Positions 9,686-17,586 of a stretch of 64,000 nucleotides of DNA are shown in pieces. The DNA lies in assembly GCF_022213955.1 (NCBI RefSeq), contig NZ_JAKNTW010000011.1, positions 62,001 through 126,000 on the forward strand. Reading direction: 5' to 3'. The position numbers and the translations under genes were made by a program. Origin of the DNA: Dolomitihabitans soli. GTDB lineage: Bacteria; Actinomycetota; Actinomycetes; Streptosporangiales; Streptosporangiaceae. Under the pieces are notes generated by a model. That model saw only the letters and a list, made by a program, of their open reading frames with translations. It did not search any database and had not been told where the DNA came from. The first letter of the stretch is position 1, and the number at the start of each line of letters is the position of its first letter.

Positions 9686-10708
9686 TTAACGGTCGTCAAG
9701 GAGGGGCTGACGGGGATCCCACCTGGTCCCTCCCGCCGCGTCCTTACGCCTGCGCGCCATTCCGGACAGGCCCTCCAGCACGACCCGATTGCCCAAAGCC
9801 ACGGTGATATCGGCATGATCGTACGGCGGCGCGACCTCGACGATCTCCATCCCGACCACCGGCAGCTCGTAGCAGATCCTGCGCACCGAGTCGAGGAGTT
9901 GCCTGGCCGACAGCCCGCCCGGCTCCGGGGTGCCCGTCCCCGGCGCCGCCCCCGGGTCGCACACGTCGATGTCCACCGACAGGTAGACCCCCTCGCACTC
10001 GTCGAGCGCGAGGGCGAACGCCTCCGTCAGGCACTCCTCCAGGCCGCGCGCGCCGATCTCGGTCATCTCGTAGGACCGCATGTTCTGCTCGGCCATCCAC
10101 GCCAGGGTCTCGGGACCCGGCCAGTAGCCGCGCAGGCCGATCTGCAGGAACCGGTCGCCGCGGATCGCGCCCGACTCGATCAGCCTGCGCATCGGCTGGC
10201 CGTGGCCGTACAGGTGGCCGAAGGCGATGTCGCCGGTGTCGGCGTGCGCGTCGAAGTGCAGCATCGACACGCGGCCCATCCCCCTGGCCCGTGCCACGCC
10301 GCGGGCGTCGGGGAGCGCGATCGTGTGATCGCCGCCCAGCACGAGGGGAATCGCTCCGCAGGAGGCGATCCGGTGCACGGCCTCCTCGATGTCGTGGATC
10401 GACTTCTCGACGTCGCCCGAGTAGCACTGCACGTCGCCCGCGTCCAGCACTCTCAGGTCGCGCAGGGCGTCGACGCGCATCGCCAGGCTGGGCCGCGACC
10501 CGTCGTGCGGGAGGTAGCACGCCTGCCGCATCGCCATCGGACCGAACCGCGCCCCCGGCCTGTTCGTCGTCCCGCCGTCGAAGGGGGCTCCGATGATCAC
10601 CACGTCGGCGTCGGCGAAGGTGCCTGGGTCGGTCACGTCACATCTGTCCACGCCGAGGAACGTGATGTCCGGGCCGTACATCGCTCCGTATCTGGGCACT
10701 GCGCGCAT
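9686..10708 (-). CDS. speB: Agmatinase-family ureohydrolase
   Basis: This is a Mn-dependent ureohydrolase, 340 residues, most like agmatinase (agmatine to putrescine plus urea). Metal ligands are visible in GGDHTI (~120), HFDAHADTGD (~147) and SVDIDVCDP (~240). GGTTNRPGARFGP near residue 50 is typical of the agmatinase/guanidinobutyrase branch. Exact substrate (agmatine, guanidinobutyrate or another guanidino compound) cannot be set from sequence alone. It lies between cobT and cysG on the same strand with 68-85 bp gaps and no obvious pathway link. Confidence 0.85.
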   Translation of the reverse strand: MRAVPRYGAMYGPDITFLGVDRCDVTDPGTFADADVVIIGAPFDGGTTNRPGARFGPMAMRQACYLPHDGSRPSLAMRVDALRDLRVLDAGDVQCYSGDVEKSIHDIEEAVHRIASCGAIPLVLGGDHTIALPDARGVARARGMGRVSMLHFDAHADTGDIAFGHLYGHGQPMRRLIESGAIRGDRFLQIGLRGYWPGPETLAWMAEQNMRSYEMTEIGARGLEECLTEAFALALDECEGVYLSVDIDVCDPGAAPGTGTPEPGGLSARQLLDSVRRICYELPVVGMEIVEVAPPYDHADITVALGNRVVLEGLSGMARRRKDAAGGTRWDPRQPLLDDR

Positions 10709-10776
10709 CCCTTCTGTCGCCGGGTCCTCCTACCCTGCCCGTTATGAGGATGCGCGTGCGCGTTCGGACCGCCCGT

Positions 10777-11850
10777 TCAGCTCTGCTTGTCGGTGACACC
10801 GGCGGAGTCGAAGGTGGCCACCTCGTGCATGACGCGTACGGCGGCGCAGACCAGCGGGTGGGCGAGGAGCCCGCCGGTGCCCTCGCCGAGGCGGAGCTCC
10901 AGGTCGACCAGGGGACGGAGGCCGAGATGGTCGAGGGCGATCCGATGACCGGGTTCGGCCGAACGGTGACCGGCGACGCAGTGGTCCACGACGGACGGCG
11001 CCAGGGCCGCCGCTGCGAGGGCCGCCGACCCGGCGATCACACCGTCGAGGATGACGGGAACGCCCGTCGCGGCGGCGCCGAGGATGAATCCGGCGATCGC
11101 GGCGTGTTCCAGCCCGCCGACCGCGGCCAGGGTCCGCAGCGCCTCGCCCTCGGCGGGGAGGGTCCCGTCGAAGTTGGCGTCCAGGGCTTCTCGGACGATC
11201 GCGATCTTGTGGTTGTGGGTGGCGTCGTCGATGCCGGTGCCGCGGCCGGTGGTGGCGGCCGGGTCCTGGCCGGTGAAGGCCGAGATCAGGGCGGCCGAGG
11301 CGGTGGTGTTGGCGATGCCCATGTCGCCGGTGATCAGGCAGCGGGCGCCGGAGGCGATGAGTTGCGCCGCGACCGAGATGCCGGTCTCCAGCGCGGCGAC
11401 GGCCTGCTCGGCGGTCATGGCGGGGCCGCGGGACAGGTCGGCGGTGCCGTACGCGACCTTGCGGATGAGCAGGCCGGGGGCCTCGGGGAGGTCGGTGGCC
11501 ACGCCGACGTCGACGACGGTCACGGTGGCGCCGACCTGGGTGGCGAAGGCGTTGGCCACGGCTCCGCGCCCGGTGAAGTTGGCCACCATCTGGGTGGTGA
11601 CCTCCTGGGGCCAGGGGCTGACGCCCCGCGCGTGCACGCCGTGGTCGGCGGCGAAGATGGCCAGGGCGGCGGGGGCGGGCAGCGGGGGCGGGCTGACGCC
11701 CGCGGCGCCGGCCAGCCGTACCGCGACGTCCTCCAGGACGCCGAGGGAGCCGCGTGGCTTGGTGAGGCGGTCCTGGTGCGCACGCGCGTCCGCCATCGCG
11801 GACCGGTCGGCGGGGCGGACAGCGGCGATCGTCTCGTCCAGCAGGCTCAA
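10777..11850 (-). CDS. cobT: Nicotinate-nucleotide-dimethylbenzimidazole phosphoribosyltransferase
   Basis: This enzyme makes alpha-ribazole phosphate for the lower ligand of cobalamin. It has 357 residues, the normal family length. Hallmarks are TKPRGSLGVLE near the N-terminus, DHGVHARGVSPWPQEVT (~70), GDMGIANTT (~172) and GGLEHAAIAGFILGAA, with the catalytic Glu region near 260-270. The start is an unusual TTG at 11850, set by GGGAG 7 nt upstream. No in-frame ATG or GTG lies nearby. It lies 72 bp after cbiX. Confidence 0.93.
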   Translation of the reverse strand: MSLLDETIAAVRPADRSAMADARAHQDRLTKPRGSLGVLEDVAVRLAGAAGVSPPPLPAPAALAIFAADHGVHARGVSPWPQEVTTQMVANFTGRGAVANAFATQVGATVTVVDVGVATDLPEAPGLLIRKVAYGTADLSRGPAMTAEQAVAALETGISVAAQLIASGARCLITGDMGIANTTASAALISAFTGQDPAATTGRGTGIDDATHNHKIAIVREALDANFDGTLPAEGEALRTLAAVGGLEHAAIAGFILGAAATGVPVILDGVIAGSAALAAAALAPSVVDHCVAGHRSAEPGHRIALDHLGLRPLVDLELRLGEGTGGLLAHPLVCAAVRVMHEVATFDSAGVTDKQS

Positions 11851-11922
11851 CTCACGTCTCCCGTCATGTGGGGGCGCCTGGGGAGGGTTCCGCCAGGCGG
11901 TCGCAACGTCAACGGCGCCCGG

Positions 11923-12744
11923 TCACCACGCGGTGGTGTCGAGGGCTTCCTCGTAGCGGTCGATGACGACGTCGGCCAGGGCCTCGCAGTCGCCGATCAC
12001 CTCGGCGCAGCGGATGTCGAGGTCGGGGTGGCCGGCCGCGTAGGCCAGGGCCTGGGCCCAGACGCGTTCGAGCTGACCGCCGGCGAACAGGAGGTAGGGC
12101 AGCACGATGACGCGGCGGGCGCCGAGGCGGCGGCAGCGTTCGAGACCGCCGGGGACGCCGGGCGGGGTGAGGGAGACGAAGGCGGTCTCCACGGTCATCA
12201 GGTCGTAGGCGTGGGTCTCCCAGAAGAGGCGGGAGACGCGGTGGACCTCGGCGTTGGCGGTCGCGTCGGTGGAGCCGTCGCCGACGAGGACGACGGCGGT
12301 CTCGCCGGGCTCGATGGGGGCGGGTTCCTCGTCGAGACCCCAGGTGGGCACGGCGCGCAGCCGGGGGACCTCGATGGCGGCGTCGGCGAGCCGGTCGGCC
12401 AGGAGGCCGAGGACCCGGGGGTCGGGGCCGACGGGGCGGCCGTAGTCGTACATGAGGGTGGGGTGCCGCTGCTGTTCGAGCGCCATGGCGGCCGGGATCC
12501 GGCCCCCGGCGCGCTGCTCGGCGTTGAGCGTGAGCGGGAGGGCGACGAGGCGGTGGTGGCCCCTGGCGATGAGGGAGGCGACCGAGTCGCTCAGCCGGGG
12601 TCTGGCCTTCTCCAGATAGCCGCCGGAGACGTCGGTCGATCTGTGGTCGAGTCGACAGCGCAGCCGGTGCACGAACCTGCCGAATTCGGCTGCACCGCTG
12701 TCATCGCTCGAACCATGCCCGATGAGCAGCAGTGGCGGCTTCAT
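11923..12744 (-). CDS. cbiX: Sirohydrochlorin chelatase (CbiX-type)
   Basis: It inserts Co2+ (or Fe2+) into sirohydrochlorin. Length is 273 residues, as in the longer actinobacterial form with two chelatase-like halves. The N-terminal motif LLLIGHGSSD carries the metal-binding His. The second conserved His (around VALPLTLNAEQ) is not obvious, so the halves may not be equivalent. PYLLFAGGQLERVW (~205) is the family's second metal-site region. It sits between cobL and cobT, favouring cobalt. The start ATG 12744 has AAGGTGATGGAG about 7 nt upstream. Confidence 0.87.
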   Translation of the reverse strand: MKPPLLLIGHGSSDDSGAAEFGRFVHRLRCRLDHRSTDVSGGYLEKARPRLSDSVASLIARGHHRLVALPLTLNAEQRAGGRIPAAMALEQQRHPTLMYDYGRPVGPDPRVLGLLADRLADAAIEVPRLRAVPTWGLDEEPAPIEPGETAVVLVGDGSTDATANAEVHRVSRLFWETHAYDLMTVETAFVSLTPPGVPGGLERCRRLGARRVIVLPYLLFAGGQLERVWAQALAYAAGHPDLDIRCAEVIGDCEALADVVIDRYEEALDTTAW

Positions 12745-12869
12745 GCAGATTCTCCATCACCTTGACAAGCTGACCTGGGGATACTCAGGCAAGACACGCG
12801 AGGATATCCGATAAGGGCTGGCCGTGGACAGGTAACGGCGTGGCAACGATGCTTGTGTGACAGATGGGG

Positions 12870-14030
12870 TCAAACACGTGATCCGTGCACCACGAAGACG
12901 GACTCCGCCGGGCTGAGATCGCGCGTCTCGCCGAGCCGGGCGGTCTGGATCAGGACCCCTTCGGCGTGGAAACCGTGCTCCTTCATGATCGCCAGTACGG
13001 CGGGCGCCTCCTCGGCGGCACGCAGCACGGTCACCAGAGAGGACGGGCGTCGCGCCGCGCAGGCGGCGATCACGTCGGGGCCGCCGCCGCCCACGTGGAC
13101 GCTGTCGGGCGCGGGCAGCGGTTCGAGCGCGGCCGGCGCCCGCCCGCGGGCGAGGGCGACCTTGACGCCATGCGCGATCACGTTGCGCTTGATGGTCTCG
13201 CAGCGGCCCAAGTCGCGCTCCACCGCGACCACGGCCGCGCCGAAACGGGCGCACTCCACGGCGATCTCACCGGCTCCCGCGCCGACGTCCCAGACGAGGT
13301 CGCCCAGCCGGGGACCGAGCTTGGCCAGCACGAAGGCGCGCGCCTCCGGGCCGGGGCCGTGCCGCAGCCGGTCGAAGCCCAGGGCCCACACCCCGGGGCC
13401 GGGGCGGGCGCCGGCGAGCCAGGCGGGCTCGACGCGCCGCCGCGGATCGAGTACCAGGACCACGTCCGGGTTGCGCCACGGGCGGGTGGTCGCCTCGCCC
13501 ATCCTGCTGTGGGTGACCCGCTCGCCGGAACCGCCGAGATCCTCGAAGACGATGAGCTCGCGCGGCGTGGTGGGGGCGAGTTCCCTGGCGAGCTCGGCCG
13601 GGCCGACCCCGGGGGCGGCGAGCACCGCGACCTTGTGGTGGGCTCGGCAGACGTTCGCCGCGCGCCGCAGGTCGGAGGTGCCGACGACGAGGGCGTCCTC
13701 CCAGGCCAGCCCGGCGTGCGCGAACGCCCTGGAGATCAGCGAACTGGCGGGGATGACCTCGGGGACCAGCCCGTGGTCGCGCAGCGCGCGCACGCCGCCG
13801 AAGAAGCCCGGGTCGCCCTCCGCGAGCACGACGGCGTGGCCCTCCCCTGTTTCGAGGTGCTCCCGGAGGGTCGCGAGGAGGTCGCCGCCGACGACCCTGG
13901 ACACGCCGTGGGCCGGCCGTACTCTGCGCATGACGCGTTCGGGGCCGGTGACGAGGGTGGCCCTGCCGATGCGTTCCCGGGCCTCCGCCGACAGGTCCGA
14001 CCCGTCACATCCGATCACCGTGATCATCAC
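12870..14030 (-). CDS. cobL: Precorrin-6Y C5,15-methyltransferase (decarboxylating), CbiE-CbiT fusion
   Basis: This enzyme methylates C5 and C15 and decarboxylates C12 of the corrin precursor. Residues 1-~195 form the CbiE-type methyltransferase, beginning MMITVIGCDGSDLS, with LAEGDPGFFGGVRAL. From ~215 there is a CbiT-type Rossmann SAM domain with DLVWDVGAGAGEIAVECAR and VAVERD. The ORF opens with GTG at 14030 and has a second start codon ATG at 14027. Its start lies 3 bp after the GNAT stop, so the two are co-transcribed. Downstream 125 bp separate it from cbiX. Confidence 0.92.
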   Translation of the reverse strand: MMITVIGCDGSDLSAEARERIGRATLVTGPERVMRRVRPAHGVSRVVGGDLLATLREHLETGEGHAVVLAEGDPGFFGGVRALRDHGLVPEVIPASSLISRAFAHAGLAWEDALVVGTSDLRRAANVCRAHHKVAVLAAPGVGPAELARELAPTTPRELIVFEDLGGSGERVTHSRMGEATTRPWRNPDVVLVLDPRRRVEPAWLAGARPGPGVWALGFDRLRHGPGPEARAFVLAKLGPRLGDLVWDVGAGAGEIAVECARFGAAVVAVERDLGRCETIKRNVIAHGVKVALARGRAPAALEPLPAPDSVHVGGGGPDVIAACAARRPSSLVTVLRAAEEAPAVLAIMKEHGFHAEGVLIQTARLGETRDLSPAESVFVVHGSRV

Positions 14031-14033
14031 TGC

Positions 14034-15182
14034 TCACCGTCCTCCCCTCCACAGTGACCGGCCGGAGGGCTCCGTGCCAGTGGGAACGTCGTCACGCAGG
14101 CGGCCGAACACGGTCATGTCGGTGCGTTCTCCGCTGGGCAGCAGTCCCGCGCCGCGCAACAGCCCCTCGCGGGTGAACCCGGATCGCTCGGCGACCCGCT
14201 GCGAGGCCGTGTTGCCGACGGCCGCCCACAGGTCGACCCGGGCCAGGCCGCGGGAGAAGGCGTGCTGGACCATCGCCTCGGCGGCCTCGGCCGCGTAGCC
14301 CCGGCGGCGCGCCCAGGGGGCCGTCCAGTAGCCGCAGTAGGCGAAGCCGTCGGTCCAGTCGGCGCCGAAGAGCGAGACCGCGCCGGACAGGCGGCCGGTC
14401 TCCCGGTCCACGAACGCGCACAGGGCGGTGGTGCCGGGGTCGAGGTGGGCGCGGCGCAGGCAGAAGTCCCGGGCGCGTTCCCGGTCGAAGTCGTGTGCCC
14501 ACTTCAGCCACCGGCGGATGTCGGGGTCGCCCGAGGCGGCGAGCACGTCGCCGGCGTCGGCGGCCTCGAAGGGGCGCAGCGTCAGGCGGGCGGTCTCCAG
14601 GCGTGCCGGGCCCAGGGACGGCACGTGCCGGGCGGGGCCGTCGGCGAGGTCGGACCGGAGCAGGCCGAAGACGACCAGGTCGTGCGGGCCGTCGTCCTCC
14701 ATTCCCGCGTCGCGGAGCACTCCCTCCTTGACGAAGCCCGCCTTGTCGGCGACCCGCAGCGAGGGCGCGTTGTCGAGGTTGACGCGGATCTCGGCGCGGT
14801 GCAGCCCGGTCTCGGCCATGACGTGCCGGGACAGGCCGCGAACCGCCTCCGTCGCGTAGCCGTTGCCCCGGTGGGCGGGATGCACGCCGTACCCGATCTC
14901 GGTGATGCCCGCGCCCCAGCGGGTCGAGAACAGGCTGATGCCGCCGACGATCTCGCCCTCCGTGGTGATCGCCAGGTGGATGCCCTGGCCGGAGGCGGAC
15001 AGTTCGTGCACGCCGTGCCTGAGCCACTGGGACACGCCGGAGACGTGGCCGGGGGCGCCGGGCGGGAGGAACTCGTGCCGCGCCTGGATCACTTCGTGGA
15101 TCGCCGGAGCGTCGGCGGTGTCGAAGGGCCGCAGCAGCAGCCGTTCGGTGCGGATCATCAGTCCCGGGTCGAAGGCATGCAC
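14034..15182 (-). CDS. Tandem double GNAT acetyltransferase
   Basis: This 382-residue protein is two RimJ/RimL-type GNAT domains in one chain. The first (~8-175) begins IRTERLLLRPFDTADA and has the acetyl-CoA segment HPAHRGNGYATEAVRGL. The second (~190-370) begins LETARLTLRPFEAADAGD and has APWARRRGYAAEAAEAMV. Both keep the R/Q-x-x-G-x-A pantetheine loop, so both may bind acetyl-CoA. The substrate is unknown; N-terminal protein acetylation or antibiotic acetylation are both possible. GTG 15182 is preceded by AAGGGGA. It is first in an apparent operon with cobL, a linkage with no known functional reason. Confidence 0.85.
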   Translation of the reverse strand: MHAFDPGLMIRTERLLLRPFDTADAPAIHEVIQARHEFLPPGAPGHVSGVSQWLRHGVHELSASGQGIHLAITTEGEIVGGISLFSTRWGAGITEIGYGVHPAHRGNGYATEAVRGLSRHVMAETGLHRAEIRVNLDNAPSLRVADKAGFVKEGVLRDAGMEDDGPHDLVVFGLLRSDLADGPARHVPSLGPARLETARLTLRPFEAADAGDVLAASGDPDIRRWLKWAHDFDRERARDFCLRRAHLDPGTTALCAFVDRETGRLSGAVSLFGADWTDGFAYCGYWTAPWARRRGYAAEAAEAMVQHAFSRGLARVDLWAAVGNTASQRVAERSGFTREGLLRGAGLLPSGERTDMTVFGRLRDDVPTGTEPSGRSLWRGGR

Positions 15183-15260
15183 ACGTATCCCCTTTTAACA
15201 GGATTTCGGCGCATTACAGCTCAGCGTACGGAGGATCAGCACGCAAGCCTTGTCCACCAT

Positions 15261-15284
15261 GTTTGCCATCGAAAACCCGGGTAG
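15261..15284 (+). promoter_or_regulatory. Sigma-B/sigma-F-type promoter candidate
   Basis: GTTT at 15261-15264 and GGGTAG at 15279-15284 are separated by 14 bp. This fits the actinobacterial stress sigma pattern GnnT-N14-16-GGGTA. It lies 33 nt before the DUF2795 start. Confidence 0.5.
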
Positions 15285-15316
15285 GGGTCCGAAACCGGTT
15301 GAAAGGGGGGACGACC

Positions 15317-15733
15317 ATGGAACGCGGCAGTGCCAAGCACGGCCCGCGGATCGACGAACAGCAGAAGCATGAGAGCGAGGGAATCGTCCGCGGCGGAGGC
15401 CCGACACACGCGGAGGAGGGGAAGCAGCCCGAGCCCACGAAGGGCCCGGCCGAGGAGAGTCTGGGCACGCCCCCTCGGCCTCCCGGGCACGAACCGGGCA
15501 CCGCGGCCGGAATCAGTCCCGCCGACGTGGAGCGCCGTAGCAACCTCGCCAAATGGCTCAGCGACGCCGATTTTCCCGCCAACAAGGCGGCCCTGCTCGC
15601 GCACGCGGAACGCTCGGGCGCGCCCGATCCCGTCCTCGAAGCGGTCGGATCGCTTCCCGAGATGCACTACTCCAACGTCTCGGAGGTCGCACAGGCGCTG
15701 GGACTCGGCGTCGGACAACATCGCGGTAGGTGA
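15317..15733 (+). CDS. DUF2795 domain protein
   Basis: This is a 138-residue soluble protein of unknown role. The first ~75 residues are polar and disordered (charged, Pro/Gly-rich). A helical C-terminal part around residues 78-135, with LAKWLSDADFPANKAALLAHAERSGAP and DPVLEAVGSLPEMHYSNVSEV, matches the DUF2795 pattern. ATG 15317 has GAAAGGGGGG 5-6 nt upstream. The stop is 6 bp before the baeRF2 gene, so the two form an operon, apparently behind a stress-type promoter. Confidence 0.8.
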   Translation: MERGSAKHGPRIDEQQKHESEGIVRGGGPTHAEEGKQPEPTKGPAEESLGTPPRPPGHEPGTAAGISPADVERRSNLAKWLSDADFPANKAALLAHAERSGAPDPVLEAVGSLPEMHYSNVSEVAQALGLGVGQHRGR

Positions 15734-15739
15734 GAGCAC

Positions 15740-16801
15740 ATGAGATTGGACGCGATCCGGTCGCTGTACGAGCAGCCGGGGCCCTTCGTCTCGGTTTATC
15801 TCGACGCGAGCCGGTCGAACGAAAGGGGCGCGGAACAGGTGGCGCTGCGCTGGCGGGACCTGCGCACCCACCTGGCCGGAACAGACGACACGACGCTCGA
15901 CGCCATCGAGGCGCGGGTCCTCTCCCCCGCCGAGGCCGCGCCCGGCCGGGCGATCTTCGCCGCGGGGGGTCGCGTCCTCCACGACGAGGCGCTCGCCGCC
16001 CCGCCGCGCAGGGAGATCGCCAGGTCCTCGCCGCTGCCGCACGTGATGCCGCTGCTCGCGCAGCGCGGCGAGACCGTCCCGCATCTGCGGGTGATCGCCG
16101 ACCACACGGGCGCGGACGTGGTGGTGGTCGCCGCGGGCTCGCCACGCCATACGGCGGTGCATGCGGCGGACTGGCCGCTCACCAAGACGGCCCAGGGCGG
16201 GTGGTCGCAGAAACGGTACGAGCGGAGCGTGGAGGAGACCTGGGAACGCAACGCCGTGGTGGTCGCCGAGACCGTGGACGAGGAGGTCCGCCGGATCGGC
16301 GCGGAGCTGGTGGTGGTGGCGGGCGAGCCGAAGTCCCGCGCGCTGCTCTGCGACCACCTCGGGACCGGGGCGGCGGACCGGGTGGTGATGGCCGAGCACG
16401 GCAGCCGGGGGAACGGCGCCGACCCGGAGCCGTTCGACGAGGACGCCGAGGCGGCCATCGAGACCTGGGTCGAGCGCCGGCGCTCCGAACTGGTCGAGCA
16501 CTACGGCGAGGGACCGTCGGCGATCGGCCTGCGGGAGACCGCGCAGGCCCTGCGTGAGGGACGGGTGGACACGCTGCTGGTCGCCGACGAGCCGTCCGCC
16601 GACGGCCTGATGTGGGTCGGCCCGCAGGGCGCCCAGCTCGCGCTCGACGGTGACGAGCTGCGTCAGTGGGGGGTGGCCGACCCGGTGCGCGACCGCGCGG
16701 ACGCGGCCCTCGCCCGGGCCGCCGCCACGACGGACGCCGACCTGTGGTTCGTCCGCCGCGACTCGCTCGGCACGGACGTGGCCGCACTCCTCCGCTACTG
16801 A
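15740..16801 (+). CDS. baeRF2-domain (Rv2629-like) ribosome-associated protein candidate
   Basis: This 353-residue protein resembles bacterial archaeo-eukaryotic release-factor homologues of family 2, the Rv2629 group. The N-terminus (LYEQPGPFVSVYLDASR), the middle VIADHTGADVVVVAAG and the C-terminal RADAALARAAATTDADLWFV follow that family. These proteins are predicted to act on ribosomes, possibly in rescue or hibernation; direct evidence is limited. The Rv2629 gene belongs to the mycobacterial dormancy regulon, in line with the stress-type promoter upstream. No catalytic GGQ loop is visible. Confidence 0.78.
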   Translation: MRLDAIRSLYEQPGPFVSVYLDASRSNERGAEQVALRWRDLRTHLAGTDDTTLDAIEARVLSPAEAAPGRAIFAAGGRVLHDEALAAPPRREIARSSPLPHVMPLLAQRGETVPHLRVIADHTGADVVVVAAGSPRHTAVHAADWPLTKTAQGGWSQKRYERSVEETWERNAVVVAETVDEEVRRIGAELVVVAGEPKSRALLCDHLGTGAADRVVMAEHGSRGNGADPEPFDEDAEAAIETWVERRRSELVEHYGEGPSAIGLRETAQALREGRVDTLLVADEPSADGLMWVGPQGAQLALDGDELRQWGVADPVRDRADAALARAAATTDADLWFVRRDSLGTDVAALLRY

Positions 16802-16868
16802 CCGGCAGCGCCGTCGCCGAACGGTGACGGCACTCCCGACCCGTGATGACGGCACCGAACAGCGACGG

Positions 16869-16886
16869 CGCCACCGGCCGGTGGCG
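16869..16886. other. Perfect 18-bp palindrome between convergent genes
   Basis: CGCCACCGGCCGGTGGCG is fully self-complementary. It lies between the baeRF2 stop and the lutC stop. With no loop it is an imperfect terminator candidate. A second short stem, GCCGTC/GACGGC, lies about 50 bp to its left. Confidence 0.4.
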
Positions 16887-16941
16887 ACACCCGTGCACCG
16901 GTTGGCAGCGGTCATCGGCCGCTCAGCGGTGACGCGGCCGG

Positions 16942-17586
16942 TCACCGGTCGGTGACGATGACCACCTCGAGGGTGCGGGGACCGTGGACGCCCTCGACCC
17001 GGTCGAGTTCGATGTCGCTGGTCGCCGAGGGGCCGCTGATCCAGGTCAGCGGCCGGGCGGGATCGAGCCTGGCGACCGCCTCGGGGACGCTGCCCACGAT
17101 CTGCCCGGCGCGGACCACGCACAGGTGGTAGTCGGGGACCAGGGTGAGCACCCGGCGGCCCTGGCCGGGGCCGGTGTCGAGCACGATCGTGCCGGTCTCC
17201 GCCACCGCGACCGCGCAGCCGGTGAGCACCGCGCCGGCGGCGTCGAGGTCACCGGCGCCGAGCGGCGGGTCGTCGCCGACCAGCGCCCGCGTCGCCGCCT
17301 CATCCCCTTCCGCCCGGGCGGCGGCGCGGGCCCACTCCTCGTCGAGCCCTTCGGGGACGACGAGCCGGGTGACTCCCCTGGCCGCCAGTGCCGCGCCGAT
17401 CGTGGCCGCCACCTGGTCGCCGGTCACGACGTGCACGATCGCGCGATAGTCGTCCACCCGTTCGGCGAACAGCTCGACGAGCCCTTCCCGCGGCCCGCCG
17501 GTCCGGTAGGCGCGCGGGATGTCCACGGCGGGCGCGTCGCGTACGGCGGCGCGGACCCGGGCCAGGATCTGCTCCCTGGAACTCAT
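16942..17586 (-). CDS. lutC: Lactate utilization protein C (LUD domain)
   Basis: This is a component of the LutABC L-lactate oxidation complex. It has 214 residues and a single LUD domain, beginning MSSREQILARVRAAVRDA, with TRLVVPEGLDEEW (~85) and AVAETGTIVLDTGPGQGRR (~130). The terminal segment GVHGPRTLEVVIVTD is typical. ATG 17586 overlaps the lutB stop as ATGA, so it is translated with lutB. Confidence 0.92.
   Translation of the reverse strand: MSSREQILARVRAAVRDAPAVDIPRAYRTGGPREGLVELFAERVDDYRAIVHVVTGDQVAATIGAALAARGVTRLVVPEGLDEEWARAAARAEGDEAATRALVGDDPPLGAGDLDAAGAVLTGCAVAVAETGTIVLDTGPGQGRRVLTLVPDYHLCVVRAGQIVGSVPEAVARLDPARPLTWISGPSATSDIELDRVEGVHGPRTLEVVIVTDR

Noticed and set aside
12745-12869. 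Possible cobalamin riboswitch before cbiX
   Set aside because: I could not find the B12 box pattern GCCACTG or the AACGGGAA segment. The sequence is only a possible promoter region.
16802-16941. Perfect palindrome as an intrinsic terminator
   Set aside because: It has no loop and no U-tract, so I list it only as a palindrome.
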